A stretch of DNA of 10,404 bases from a bacterium (GTDB taxonomy: Bacteria > Chloroflexota > Dormibacteria > UBA8260 > Bog-877). Below, piece by piece: positions 5,754-10,404 of the stretch (positions are counted from its first letter, which is position 1; the number at the start of each line of letters is the position of its first letter). The DNA is taken from assembly GCA_021791455.1 (NCBI GenBank), contig JAJYWM010000264.1, forward strand, positions 1-10,404. Reading direction: 5' to 3'. Made by a program: the position numbers and the translations under genes. The notes beneath the pieces were generated by a model, which was given only the letters and a program-made list of their open reading frames with translations, ran no database searches and was not told where the DNA came from.

Positions 5754-6376
5754 GCGTACTCGTTGACCACTGACTGGTAGTTTGGATTGCTTGGGAAGAG
5801 CCAGCCCGCAGGGGACCAGATAGCAGACCCCGGGCCGTTCTCATAAGTACCCAGCGCGGGAGAGCCGGCCTGGGTGCCGTACCCAGACGCCGCGGCCTGC
5901 AAGTACTCCAGGTTGTTGACCGAGTTCTGCGCCTGGAGGCTGGGCGTCGTGCCGCTGTAGCTGTACTCGGTGACCGGACTGGTGCCACTACTGCCGGAGG
6001 GGAATGTGCTGATCTTGGTCCCGGTGCTGAGCACCGCCTGTTGGGCGGCGATCAACTGCGCTCCGCTGATCGAGGTTGTCGCAGGCGACTGCATGGGTGC
6101 AAGCGATGCCTGAAAAGGGGCGCCCGGATAAATGCCCGCAAGCGGATTGGTCGAGCCGATGCCGGCGCTTCCCCCGGCTCCCCCGGTCACCAGGCTGGCC
6201 CCGGTCGAGGTTGTCGGCGAGAGCACGTACTGCTGCGGGGTGAGCCCAGAGGTGGCTGAACTGGACTGGTTGCGGGTCAGCAGCCAGTACCCGAAGGCTC
6301 CGAGCCCCGCCACGCCGACCACGGCAGCCGCCGCCTTGGGGTGGGCCTTGACCCAATCAACCGGGTTGTCGGCCAT
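5750..6376 (-). CDS. N-anchored Ser/Thr/Gly-rich virion membrane protein
   Basis: A 208-aa protein beginning MADNPVDWVKAHPK, followed by one membrane helix (about 15-34) and a long polar region rich in Ser, Thr, Gly, Ala and Gln with several aromatic patches (for instance GYGTQAGSPALGTYENGPG). The layout is a short inside N-terminus, an anchor, and a long extended domain. No enzyme motif is visible. ATG start with GGGAG about 9 nt upstream. It lies 1 nt after the stop of the 113-aa gene, and its stop overlaps the transglycosylase start. A virion membrane protein acting with the transglycosylase, perhaps in DNA delivery, fits the context; the function is not recognised. Confidence 0.65.
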   Translation of the reverse strand: MADNPVDWVKAHPKAAAAVVGVAGLGAFGYWLLTRNQSSSATSGLTPQQYVLSPTTSTGASLVTGGAGGSAGIGSTNPLAGIYPGAPFQASLAPMQSPATTSISGAQLIAAQQAVLSTGTKISTFPSGSSGTSPVTEYSYSGTTPSLQAQNSVNNLEYLQAAASGYGTQAGSPALGTYENGPGSAIWSPAGWLFPSNPNYQSVVNEYA

Positions 6377-6377
6377 A

Positions 6378-6719
6378 TCAGACAGCTCCCGTCCAGACCT
6401 GGCTGTCCTTGAACGCCGCGCCCGCGCCGGGACTGGCCGATGCCGTCCCCGCCGGAGTGAAGGCGAGCTGCGGGGTCGTCTGCACCGGCATCAGCAGGCG
6501 CACCGGCACCACGGTCACCCCGAGGTGGTAGTTCACCGGGGTGAGCGAGTTGTACATCGTGCTGCGCGGGTTGGGCACCTGCGGAATGAGCGCGGCCCTG
6601 ACCCAGTGCCAGAAGCTGACGCGTCCATCGGTGCCGTAGTTGGACGGCACCCCGACCACGTAGCCAGGGTTGGTCCTCGGCTGACGCCAGTTGAGGGCCA
6701 ACCCCTCGGCAGTTGGCAT
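6378..6719 (-). CDS. 113-aa protein of unknown function
   Basis: A 113-aa protein starting at ATG 6719-6717 with AGGGG about 9 nt upstream. The first half is aromatic and polar (NWRQPRTNPGYVVGVPSNYG, RVSFWHWVRAAL). The middle has a beta-like LGVTVVPVRLLMPV stretch, and the C-terminus is Ala/Gly/Ser-rich. There is no clear membrane helix, cysteine or catalytic motif. It is unlike the small membrane proteins just upstream, so it is more likely a soluble capsid-associated protein. Not recognised. Confidence 0.6.
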   Translation of the reverse strand: MPTAEGLALNWRQPRTNPGYVVGVPSNYGTDGRVSFWHWVRAALIPQVPNPRSTMYNSLTPVNYHLGVTVVPVRLLMPVQTTPQLAFTPAGTASASPGAGAAFKDSQVWTGAV

Positions 6720-6730
6720 GATCCGATCCC

Positions 6731-6892
6731 CTACTTGAACAGCGTCTGCACGACGGTGGTTCCGGCGCCCGTGATGCTCCTGATCTCTCCAGGCGCGTTC
6801 GGCTTGGTCGAGACCTGGTACACGATGGCGACCACCGCGATCAGGGTGAAGATGGCGACTCCCGCCGCGATGACTCCGCCGTTGCCACCCAT
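6731..6892 (-). CDS. 53-aa single-helix membrane protein
   Basis: A short ORF starting at ATG 6892-6890 with a strong AAGGAG site 6 nt upstream, which makes the call firm despite its size. It encodes MGGNGGVIAAGVAIFTLIAV and on, with one helix at about 7-26, and a polar C-terminal half (PNAPGEIRSITGAGTTVVQT). It sits between its neighbours with gaps of 10 and 11 nt. Probably a virion membrane protein like the five tiny genes upstream. Confidence 0.72.
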   Translation of the reverse strand: MGGNGGVIAAGVAIFTLIAVVAIVYQVSTKPNAPGEIRSITGAGTTVVQTLFK

Positions 6893-6902
6893 GCTCTACT
6901 CC

Positions 6903-7067
6903 TTATCCTATTGCGCTCTTGTCTGGGGTTCCGGCCACCAGATCGTAGACGATGGCCGCCAGCAGCAGTGCCACCACCGCCGGGAACAGCGGGGTTCCCG
7001 CCAGCACTATCGCGGCCCCCAGCCCAATTGCCAGGTAGAGAGGCTTGACCGGGGACGAGCTGTTCAC
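6903..7067 (-). CDS. 54-aa membrane protein
   Basis: GTG start at 7067-7065 overlaps the stop of the 40-aa gene in a GTGA junction, so the longer in-frame start is rejected. It encodes 54 residues that are almost entirely hydrophobic from residue 9 to 46, probably two tight helices or one long one split by a TPLFP turn, then a polar VAGTPDKSAIG tail. No strong ribosome binding site is seen, so coupling to the upstream gene is likely. Function unknown; a virion membrane protein is likely. Confidence 0.65.
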   Translation of the reverse strand: MNSSSPVKPLYLAIGLGAAIVLAGTPLFPAVVALLLAAIVYDLVAGTPDKSAIG

Positions 7068-7186
7068 TTGTACACCGTGAGCTGACCCGAGATGGCCTTG
7101 AGTTCGCGCTGCCACGTCCCCGAGGTCCATCCCAGGACCGCGAGCAGGATCACTGAGAGCACGACAACGATGTCGGTCGGGCTCAC
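7064..7186 (-). CDS. 40-aa single-helix membrane protein
   Basis: GTG start at 7186-7184 has an AGGAGG site about 6 nt upstream, as strong as any in the window, and overlaps the stop of the 86-aa gene (GTGA). The peptide starts MSPTDIVVVLSVILLAVLGW, a clear membrane helix from about 5 to 20, then a basic, polar tail (TWQRELKAISGQLTVYK). Both ends overlap neighbours by 4 nt, which supports a translated gene. Probably a minor virion membrane protein. Confidence 0.7.
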   Translation of the reverse strand: MSPTDIVVVLSVILLAVLGWTSGTWQRELKAISGQLTVYK

Positions 7187-7443
7187 GAGTGGCCTCCTAG
7201 CTGCGGCGCCACTCCCGGCGGAGCCTTGAATCCCGTGCCAGGCTGAACCGCCGAGGCCGCACCCTTCGGCCGGGGCCCGAAGTTGTTGATGTTCTGCTGA
7301 CTGCCCGTCGTCGGCTTCAGCACGCCGGGGTCGAAGATGGCGGCCAGCATCGCGGCCAGGTTGCCCGTCACCGCGCCGAAGACCACGAAGGCTCCGGCCA
7401 CGCACATGAGGCCGCCCGCCACGAACGCCGGCTTGATGTGCAT
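7183..7443 (-). CDS. 86-aa membrane protein with Pro/Gly-rich tail
   Basis: ATG start at 7443-7441 shares one base with the stop of the 58-aa gene (TGATG). The protein starts MHIKPAFVAGGLMCVAGAFV, with a hydrophobic stretch at about 6-37. A polar tail follows, rich in Pro, Gly and Asn (GSQQNINNFGPRPKG and on to APQLGGHS). No ribosome binding site is evident, consistent with coupling. The layout suggests membrane insertion with an extended tail, perhaps touching the capsid. Not recognised. Confidence 0.65.
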   Translation of the reverse strand: MHIKPAFVAGGLMCVAGAFVVFGAVTGNLAAMLAAIFDPGVLKPTTGSQQNINNFGPRPKGAASAVQPGTGFKAPPGVAPQLGGHS

Positions 7444-7619
7444 CAGTCGAGCGCCCGATTCATGGCATGCACGAGCAGCACGCAGACAGCGAGCGCGCCG
7501 ATGACTCCGAGCACCAGGATCACATCGCCCATCGCCGAGCCGGTCGGGGAAGCGGGAGTCCCCGGCGCCCCGGAGACTCCCGCCTGCTGCCAGTTCACCG
7601 TCTGTGGTCCGTCCCACAT
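7443..7619 (-). CDS. 58-aa single-helix membrane protein
   Basis: A short ORF with ATG at 7619-7617 and GAGG about 8 nt upstream, the site formed by the end of the previous gene. It encodes 58 residues: an N-terminal polar, Gly/Pro-rich half (MWDGPQTVNWQQAGVSGAPG), one membrane helix at about 31-51 (DVILVLGVIGALAVCVLLV) and a short basic tail (NRALD at the end). The stop shares a base with the next ATG. Virion membrane protein by context. Confidence 0.68.
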   Translation of the reverse strand: MWDGPQTVNWQQAGVSGAPGTPASPTGSAMGDVILVLGVIGALAVCVLLVHAMNRALD

Positions 7620-7629
7620 GGCGGTTGCC

Positions 7630-7743
7630 TCACCCGACCGTGGTTCGGACCACGCCGATGATCGCGCCGATGATCAGCAGGCCCACGATCACCCCGGCCC
7701 CGATGGCCGCGCCCTTGATGAAGTCGCCAGAGATCGAGCCCAT
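7630..7743 (-). CDS. 37-aa Gly/Ile-rich membrane peptide
   Basis: The ATG (7743-7741) shares one base with the capsid gene stop (TGATG), so it is placed for coupled translation with the most abundant virion protein. It encodes MGSISGDFIKGAAIGAGVIV and on: one long helix at about 10-32 rich in Gly, Ile and Val, ending RTTVG. The GxxxG-like spacing suits helix packing. Probably an abundant small protein of the internal membrane. Confidence 0.68.
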   Translation of the reverse strand: MGSISGDFIKGAAIGAGVIVGLLIIGAIIGVVRTTVG

Positions 7744-9035
7744 CAGTAGGGCACCGGGACGAGACCGAAGCTGTAGACCCTGGCGTAAGCCCCCGTCATC
7801 GTGGTGCCCGCGGGCACCCGAAGGGCGGTGGACATGGCAGGAGTCGGGGAGATCCCGAGGGTTGCGGCCAGTGCCACGTCGGGAGTCATCTGGGCGACCA
7901 GCGGAGTCGCGTTGGGGAACTGTGGGATCTCGCCGCCCGCCAGGTCGGCCAGGAAGTGGCCCTTCGGAAAGTACCTCTGATAGCGCTCGTGCACCATCTC
8001 GTAGTAGTCCTGGAAGGTGTTGGTCGAGGCGTCGAACTCCCACCTGGAGTTCTGCTGCACGTTGGTCAGCCAGAGGGCGAAATAGTCCGCCCGGATCGGG
8101 AGGTTGTCGTTCACCAGGATGTGGTGGATCGCCTCGTACAGCATCGCGGTCTTGTGGGCGAAGTATTGGATCGCCCCCGCGTTCTGGATCGAGGGAGACG
8201 CGGCGTCAACCTGGAGCCCGAAGCTCGCAGTGGGAGTCGGGGTGCCCTTGGTGCCGGGCGGCAGCGATGCGCCGTCGAGCCCCATCAGCTCGTAGACGAT
8301 GGACGCCTGACTGCCAGCCGTGGTCTGCACCGTGACCCCCGCGGAGGCGTTGATGAAGGGCACCTGCTCCGGGTTGCTTCCGGTGGTCGGAGCCAGGATG
8401 AGCTTGTTCTGGGGCCGGTTCTCGTTGTCGCCGAACGGCAACAAGCCGAAGCCGAGGTGGCGGCGGCGCTGCAACTGCTGGCGCACGGTGAACTTCACCG
8501 TGTAGTCGGTGGTCACCGGGGCCGTACCGCTGTTGGTCAGCGTCGATCCCGGCACCAGTCCGCCGAGATCCCAGTTGCCGCCGTCGTCCTGGTAGGGCGA
8601 GGCGCTGGCTGAGACTGGGCTGTACTCGCCAAGACCGGCGAAACTGGGGTCATAGTCCTGAGCCCTCGACACCGCGTCCAGATACCAGGCCGTCATCTCG
8701 AGCTGGTTCCAGGGCGGGGCGCCCGCGAGGGTCAGCGCCTGGATGAGCGAACTGAACGGGAAGAACGGGGAGACAGTCACCGAGCCGCCGGCTGGGAGGG
8801 TCACCGCCAGGTTCAGGGTGACCAGGTACTTGATCGCCTTGCACCAGGTGGGCGAGACCGGGATGTCGGAGGGGTTCAATGTGAAGAGCCCGGCCGAGGC
8901 CCCGCCCGCCGAGCCCGAGGCCAGGGTCGCCAGTTGGGTCCAGGGGTTGGTCTCCGCGTGGGCCAGCCAGCCCGCAAGGTTCGCCGCCTGGGCCGCCGCC
9001 GCCGAGTTGCCGGTGTTCGCCGCTGCTGCCGACAT
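7743..9035 (-). CDS. probable double jelly-roll major capsid protein
   Basis: A 430-aa protein, the largest here. It is almost all beta and loop, with no membrane helix, and no enzyme motif. Features typical of double jelly-roll capsid proteins: an Ala-rich N-terminal arm (1-50), a first beta-rich half with FFPFSSLIQALTLAG (91-105) and TDYTVKFTVRQQLQ (176-189), then a central FGLLPFGDNENRPQN segment (196-210) with conserved-looking Pro/Asn, and a second half with YFAHKTAMLYEAIHHILVND (291-310) and FALWLTNVQQNSRWEFD (319-335). Length lies in the usual range for the fold. It sits two genes after the packaging ATPase and directly before small membrane genes, as in PRD1-like viruses. ATG start 1 nt after the preceding stop, without a clear ribosome binding site. 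The fold is inferred from context and pattern, not from a search. Confidence 0.7.
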   Translation of the reverse strand: MSAAAANTGNSAAAAQAANLAGWLAHAETNPWTQLATLASGSAGGASAGLFTLNPSDIPVSPTWCKAIKYLVTLNLAVTLPAGGSVTVSPFFPFSSLIQALTLAGAPPWNQLEMTAWYLDAVSRAQDYDPSFAGLGEYSPVSASASPYQDDGGNWDLGGLVPGSTLTNSGTAPVTTDYTVKFTVRQQLQRRRHLGFGLLPFGDNENRPQNKLILAPTTGSNPEQVPFINASAGVTVQTTAGSQASIVYELMGLDGASLPPGTKGTPTPTASFGLQVDAASPSIQNAGAIQYFAHKTAMLYEAIHHILVNDNLPIRADYFALWLTNVQQNSRWEFDASTNTFQDYYEMVHERYQRYFPKGHFLADLAGGEIPQFPNATPLVAQMTPDVALAATLGISPTPAMSTALRVPAGTTMTGAYARVYSFGLVPVPY

Positions 9036-9036
9036 G

Positions 9037-9207
9037 TCAGGCAGCCACGCCGAGAGCGGCCGTGTACCCCTGGCCGACCTTGTTGGCGACCGGGATCGTG
9101 GTCTTGCCGAGCGCCCTCGCCGCCATGACCACCACCAGGACGCCGCCTGCGGCGATCAGGGTGATCAGCACGACGTTGCCGATGTTTAGCTGGATGTGTC
9201 GATCCAC
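9037..9207 (-). CDS. 56-aa membrane protein before the capsid gene
   Basis: GTG start at 9207-9205 with an AGAGGT site about 7 nt upstream; GTG three codons earlier is an alternative. It encodes MDRHIQLNIGNVVLITLIAA, a helix at about 10-31, then a basic, polar tail (RALGKTTIPVANKVGQGYTA). It is the first gene after the leader and promoter, and ends 1 nt before the capsid gene start, so capsid translation probably depends on it. PRD1-like genomes also place a tiny membrane protein gene between ATPase and capsid genes. Probably a virion membrane protein. Confidence 0.7.
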   Translation of the reverse strand: MDRHIQLNIGNVVLITLIAAGGVLVVVMAARALGKTTIPVANKVGQGYTAALGVAA

Positions 9208-9226
9208 GCAGGTCACCTCTACCTTG

Positions 9227-9256
9227 CCAGCGGCGGGGAACTTGGAGTTCCGCTGG
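9227..9256. repeat. inverted repeat (imperfect hairpin) in the leader
   Basis: Arms CCAGCGG and CCGCTGG (7 bp) enclose a 4-bp inner stem GAAC/GTTC with a 4-nt bulge and a TTGGA loop. It sits about 20 nt upstream of the 56-aa gene start in the transcript. Confidence 0.6.
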
Positions 9257-9259
9257 TTG

Positions 9260-9271
9260 GGAGGCGCCTCC
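9260..9271. repeat. 12-nt perfect palindrome
   Basis: GGAGGCGCCTCC reads the same on both strands. It lies just downstream of the predicted transcription start of the capsid promoter, a place suited to an operator, or as a short stem in RNA. Confidence 0.6.
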
Positions 9272-9289
9272 AGCCTTTGTCTGAGCGGA

Positions 9290-9318
9290 ATCCTAGCGGG
9301 CGGCCGCCGCTGTGTCAA
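9290..9318 (-). promoter_or_regulatory. sigma-70-type promoter for the capsid operon
   Basis: On the minus strand TTGACA (9318-9313) is followed by exactly 17 nt and then TAGGAT (9295-9290). The -35 is a perfect consensus, and the -10 matches TATAAT at 4 of 6 positions including the first T-A and the final A-T. The TAG of the -10 box is also the stop codon of the ATPase gene, so the promoter lies inside the ATPase 3' end. Transcription should start near 9283, giving a leader of about 75 nt. Confidence 0.65.
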
Positions 9319-10033
9319 CCGCACTCTCGGGCTCGGGCTCCAGTAGGCGCGCGAGGCCGAGCTGATCGAGCCAGTCCTGGGTGTCCCGGTAGTACCTCCA
9401 CCTGGAGGCCGGCCCCGGCGGCCCATCGATCCAGCGATACCAGAATCCGAACCGGCCCATCTGGTCGGGGTCGTACTCGGGCAGCATGGTCCGGGCCGTC
9501 TTTATGTCCGGGATGTGCGTCAGTCTAAAGATGAACAGGTGGCAGGACTGCGAGAAGAGCTGCCGGGGGATGTAGGCCGGCTCCTGGGTCAGCCCCACCA
9601 GGCCGGCGAAGGCGCCCCGGCCGGTCTTATGGAGGTTGCGGAGATCGAACCCAGCATTCACCGAACTCATGATCGCGTGCGCGTACTCGTCGAGCACCAG
9701 GACCACGTGCTTCCGCCGCAAGGCCCAGCGGCAGACTCGCTGGATCTTCTCGCTGACGGCCATCTCGCCCGGAACGTCCTTCAGGAAAAGGAATTGCTTG
9801 GGGTCCGACTTCGACCCCACCTGGCGTAGCTCGATCCTGCGATACCCCCAGGCGCGCAGCCGAGCCAGATCCTTGGGGTCGTCTTTGGTCTGAACCCACA
9901 TGACCCGCTGGCGCTCGTTGAACCCAGTCGAGAGCACGGCCGCCAGCACGGTTGTGAACGAGGTCTTGCCGGTGCCCGACTTGCCCAGGATCGCGTAGCG
10001 GTCCCAGGGCGACAGTTCGATCTTCTGAGCCAT
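9293..10033 (-). CDS. genome-packaging ATPase (HerA/FtsK, P9/A32-like)
   Basis: A 246-aa P-loop ATPase. Walker A is GKSGTGKT (17-24) after a hydrophobic YAIL strand. Walker B is VVLVLDEY (110-117) with D115 and E116. A GRG segment (138-140) precedes the sensor-like strand GLVGLTQEPAYIP (144-156), where Q150 sits as in HerA/FtsK-type enzymes. Length matches the packaging ATPases of tectivirus-like viruses (P9 of PRD1 is about 227 aa) and is much shorter than cellular FtsK, with no membrane helix. It should drive DNA into preformed capsids at a vertex. ATG start 9 nt after the preceding stop, lacking a ribosome binding site and lying inside a palindrome. The stop codon forms part of the capsid promoter. 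Confidence 0.85.
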   Translation of the reverse strand: MAQKIELSPWDRYAILGKSGTGKTSFTTVLAAVLSTGFNERQRVMWVQTKDDPKDLARLRAWGYRRIELRQVGSKSDPKQFLFLKDVPGEMAVSEKIQRVCRWALRRKHVVLVLDEYAHAIMSSVNAGFDLRNLHKTGRGAFAGLVGLTQEPAYIPRQLFSQSCHLFIFRLTHIPDIKTARTMLPEYDPDQMGRFGFWYRWIDGPPGPASRWRYYRDTQDWLDQLGLARLLEPEPESAVDTAAAAR

Positions 10034-10040
10034 GCTCAGA
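10024..10040. repeat. palindrome centred on the ATPase start codon
   Basis: TCTGAGC (10024-10030) and GCTCAGA (10034-10040) are perfect inverted arms of 7 bp around CAT at 10031-10033, which is the ATG of the ATPase on the minus strand. In mRNA the start codon would be the 3-nt loop of a hairpin; as DNA it is a possible operator. No ribosome binding site is seen beside it. Confidence 0.7.
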
Positions 10041-10042
10041 GT

Positions 10043-10404
10043 CTAGGCCGCGGCGGCTGCCTCTGCTTGAGCCTCAGGCCGACCGGCCGCCTCCTCGATC
10101 GGAGTGGCTTGAGCGACCCGGAGCGCCTGGCGTATGCGCCAGAGAGTCACCACCTCGATCCCGGTGGCCACCCCGACGCCGCCGAGCATCAGCCAGGGAG
10201 CGATGGGCCCGAACCAGCGAATCACCGTCTGCACCTGCGGCAATTCCTCCAGTCCGGCGATGGCCTGCGCCGCCATGAACGGCTTGGGCGTACCCGTCCA
10301 TTGGATGACCTCGGCCACGCTCTTTGCGGTGCCGTCGGGCTGGGGCAGCTGGACGGCCCTGGGGTCGGCCCCCAGCACGAAGGCCGCGCCCCGGAGGTGA
10401 TAGC
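10043..10404 (-). CDS. membrane protein gene entering from the right edge (partial)
   Basis: The frame is open from the right edge to a TAG at 10045-10043. An internal GTG (10378) is possible, but it has no ribosome binding site, and codons upstream to the edge stay open (YHLRGAAF), so the true start is likely beyond the edge. Visible features are a polar region, an amphipathic stretch (PFMAAQAIAGLEELPQVQTV), one membrane helix (FGPIAPWLMLGGVGVATGIEVV, in part), a basic border (RIRQALR) and an Ala/Glu-rich tail. It lies 9 nt before the ATPase start. Joined across the window edges it becomes a 148-aa protein starting at position 85. Probably a virion membrane protein; not recognised. Confidence 0.6.
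   Translation of the reverse strand, partial: YHLRGAAFVLGADPRAVQLPQPDGTAKSVAEVIQWTGTPKPFMAAQAIAGLEELPQVQTVIRWFGPIAPWLMLGGVGVATGIEVVTLWRIRQALRVAQATPIEEAAGRPEAQAEAAAAA

Larger units (their letters stand above)
9208..9292 (-). promoter_or_regulatory. leader with hairpins upstream of the capsid operon
   Basis: The largest gap between genes. It holds two self-complementary elements. One is a hairpin whose outer arms CCAGCGG (9227-9233) and CCGCTGG (9250-9256) pair, with an inner GAAC/GTTC pair. The other is a perfect 12-nt palindrome GGAGGCGCCTCC (9260-9271). Neither is followed by a T tract on the transcribed strand, so a simple intrinsic terminator is unlikely. They may shape the mRNA leader or bind a regulator. 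Confidence 0.5.

Noticed and set aside
6132..7085. Long plus-strand open frame (317 codons)
   Set aside because: It covers the opposite strand of five tightly packed minus-strand genes with ribosome binding sites, and the protein is Arg/Pro/His-rich without domain features.
7183..7617. Longer in-frame versions of the small genes, for example starting near 7617, 7405, 5190 or 2448
   Set aside because: The extra N-terminal parts overlap other supported genes in a different frame and are Arg/Pro-rich shadows. The shorter starts have ribosome binding sites or 1-4 nt coupled overlaps.
7604..8612. Plus-strand open frames opposite the capsid gene
   Set aside because: They are antisense shadows of a high-GC gene; composition is Arg/Ser/Pro-heavy, with no conserved motif.
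9208..9292. Intrinsic terminator after the ATPase gene
   Set aside because: The palindrome and hairpin lack a T tract on the transcribed strand, and they lie downstream of a promoter inside its leader.
1..10404. Integrated provirus, tRNA genes, CRISPR arrays or insertion sequences
   Set aside because: I see no integrase, transposase, tRNA-like cloverleaf, regularly spaced repeats or terminal direct repeats, and no host-type genes at either edge.

Overview
The window looks like most or all of a small, GC-rich genome of a tailless, membrane-containing virus of a bacterium. It carries a probable double jelly-roll major capsid protein (7743-9035), a HerA/FtsK-type genome-packaging ATPase (9293-10033), a long series of very small membrane proteins, a membrane-anchored lytic transglycosylase (5043-5753), a LamG-like receptor-binding protein (3550-4689) and a lysin/holin group. 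The capsid protein plus ATPase pair is the core of the PRD1/PM2-type (Varidnaviria) viruses. The host is probably a high-GC bacterium: GTG and TTG starts are common, several genes have strong AGGAGG-type ribosome binding sites, and there is a good sigma-70-type promoter. The host phylum cannot be fixed from this sequence.

Every gene I can support lies on the minus strand, so transcription runs from the right edge to the left. In that order: a membrane protein cut by the right edge (10404-10043); the packaging ATPase; a short leader with a promoter and hairpins (9292-9208); a 56-aa membrane protein; the capsid protein; six tiny genes of 37-86 aa, each with a membrane helix (7743-6731); a 113-aa unknown; a 208-aa N-anchored protein; the transglycosylase; a 117-aa beta-rich protein; the LamG spike; a 119-aa beta-rich protein; a 2-helix holin-like protein; a GH25/DUF1906-like lysin; a Pro/Glu-rich protein; two more membrane proteins, one holin-like with a coiled coil; a 79-nt gap; a 62-aa membrane protein; a 45-aa coiled-coil protein; a small Cys/His protein; a putative glycosyltransferase; and the start of one more gene (85-1). 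Genes are packed with ATGA, GTGA or TGATG overlaps or gaps of about 1-13 nt. Only two gaps exceed 70 nt (1291-1369 and 9208-9292).

The genes fit one virion-building and release programme: packaging (ATPase), shell (capsid protein), internal membrane (small helix proteins), cell-wall penetration (transglycosylase), host recognition (LamG spike with beta-rich partners) and exit (holins and lysin).

The most interesting point is the two window edges. An ORF that starts with an ATG overlapping the glycosyltransferase stop (position 85) runs off the left edge. If the edges are joined, it continues in frame into the ORF that enters from the right edge, giving one 148-aa protein. This suggests, without proving, that the window is a complete circular genome of 10,404 bp, close to the size and topology of corticovirus PM2. 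If so, it has no recognisable replication protein, which would be remarkable. If instead the window is part of a longer linear genome, the replication genes lie outside it.
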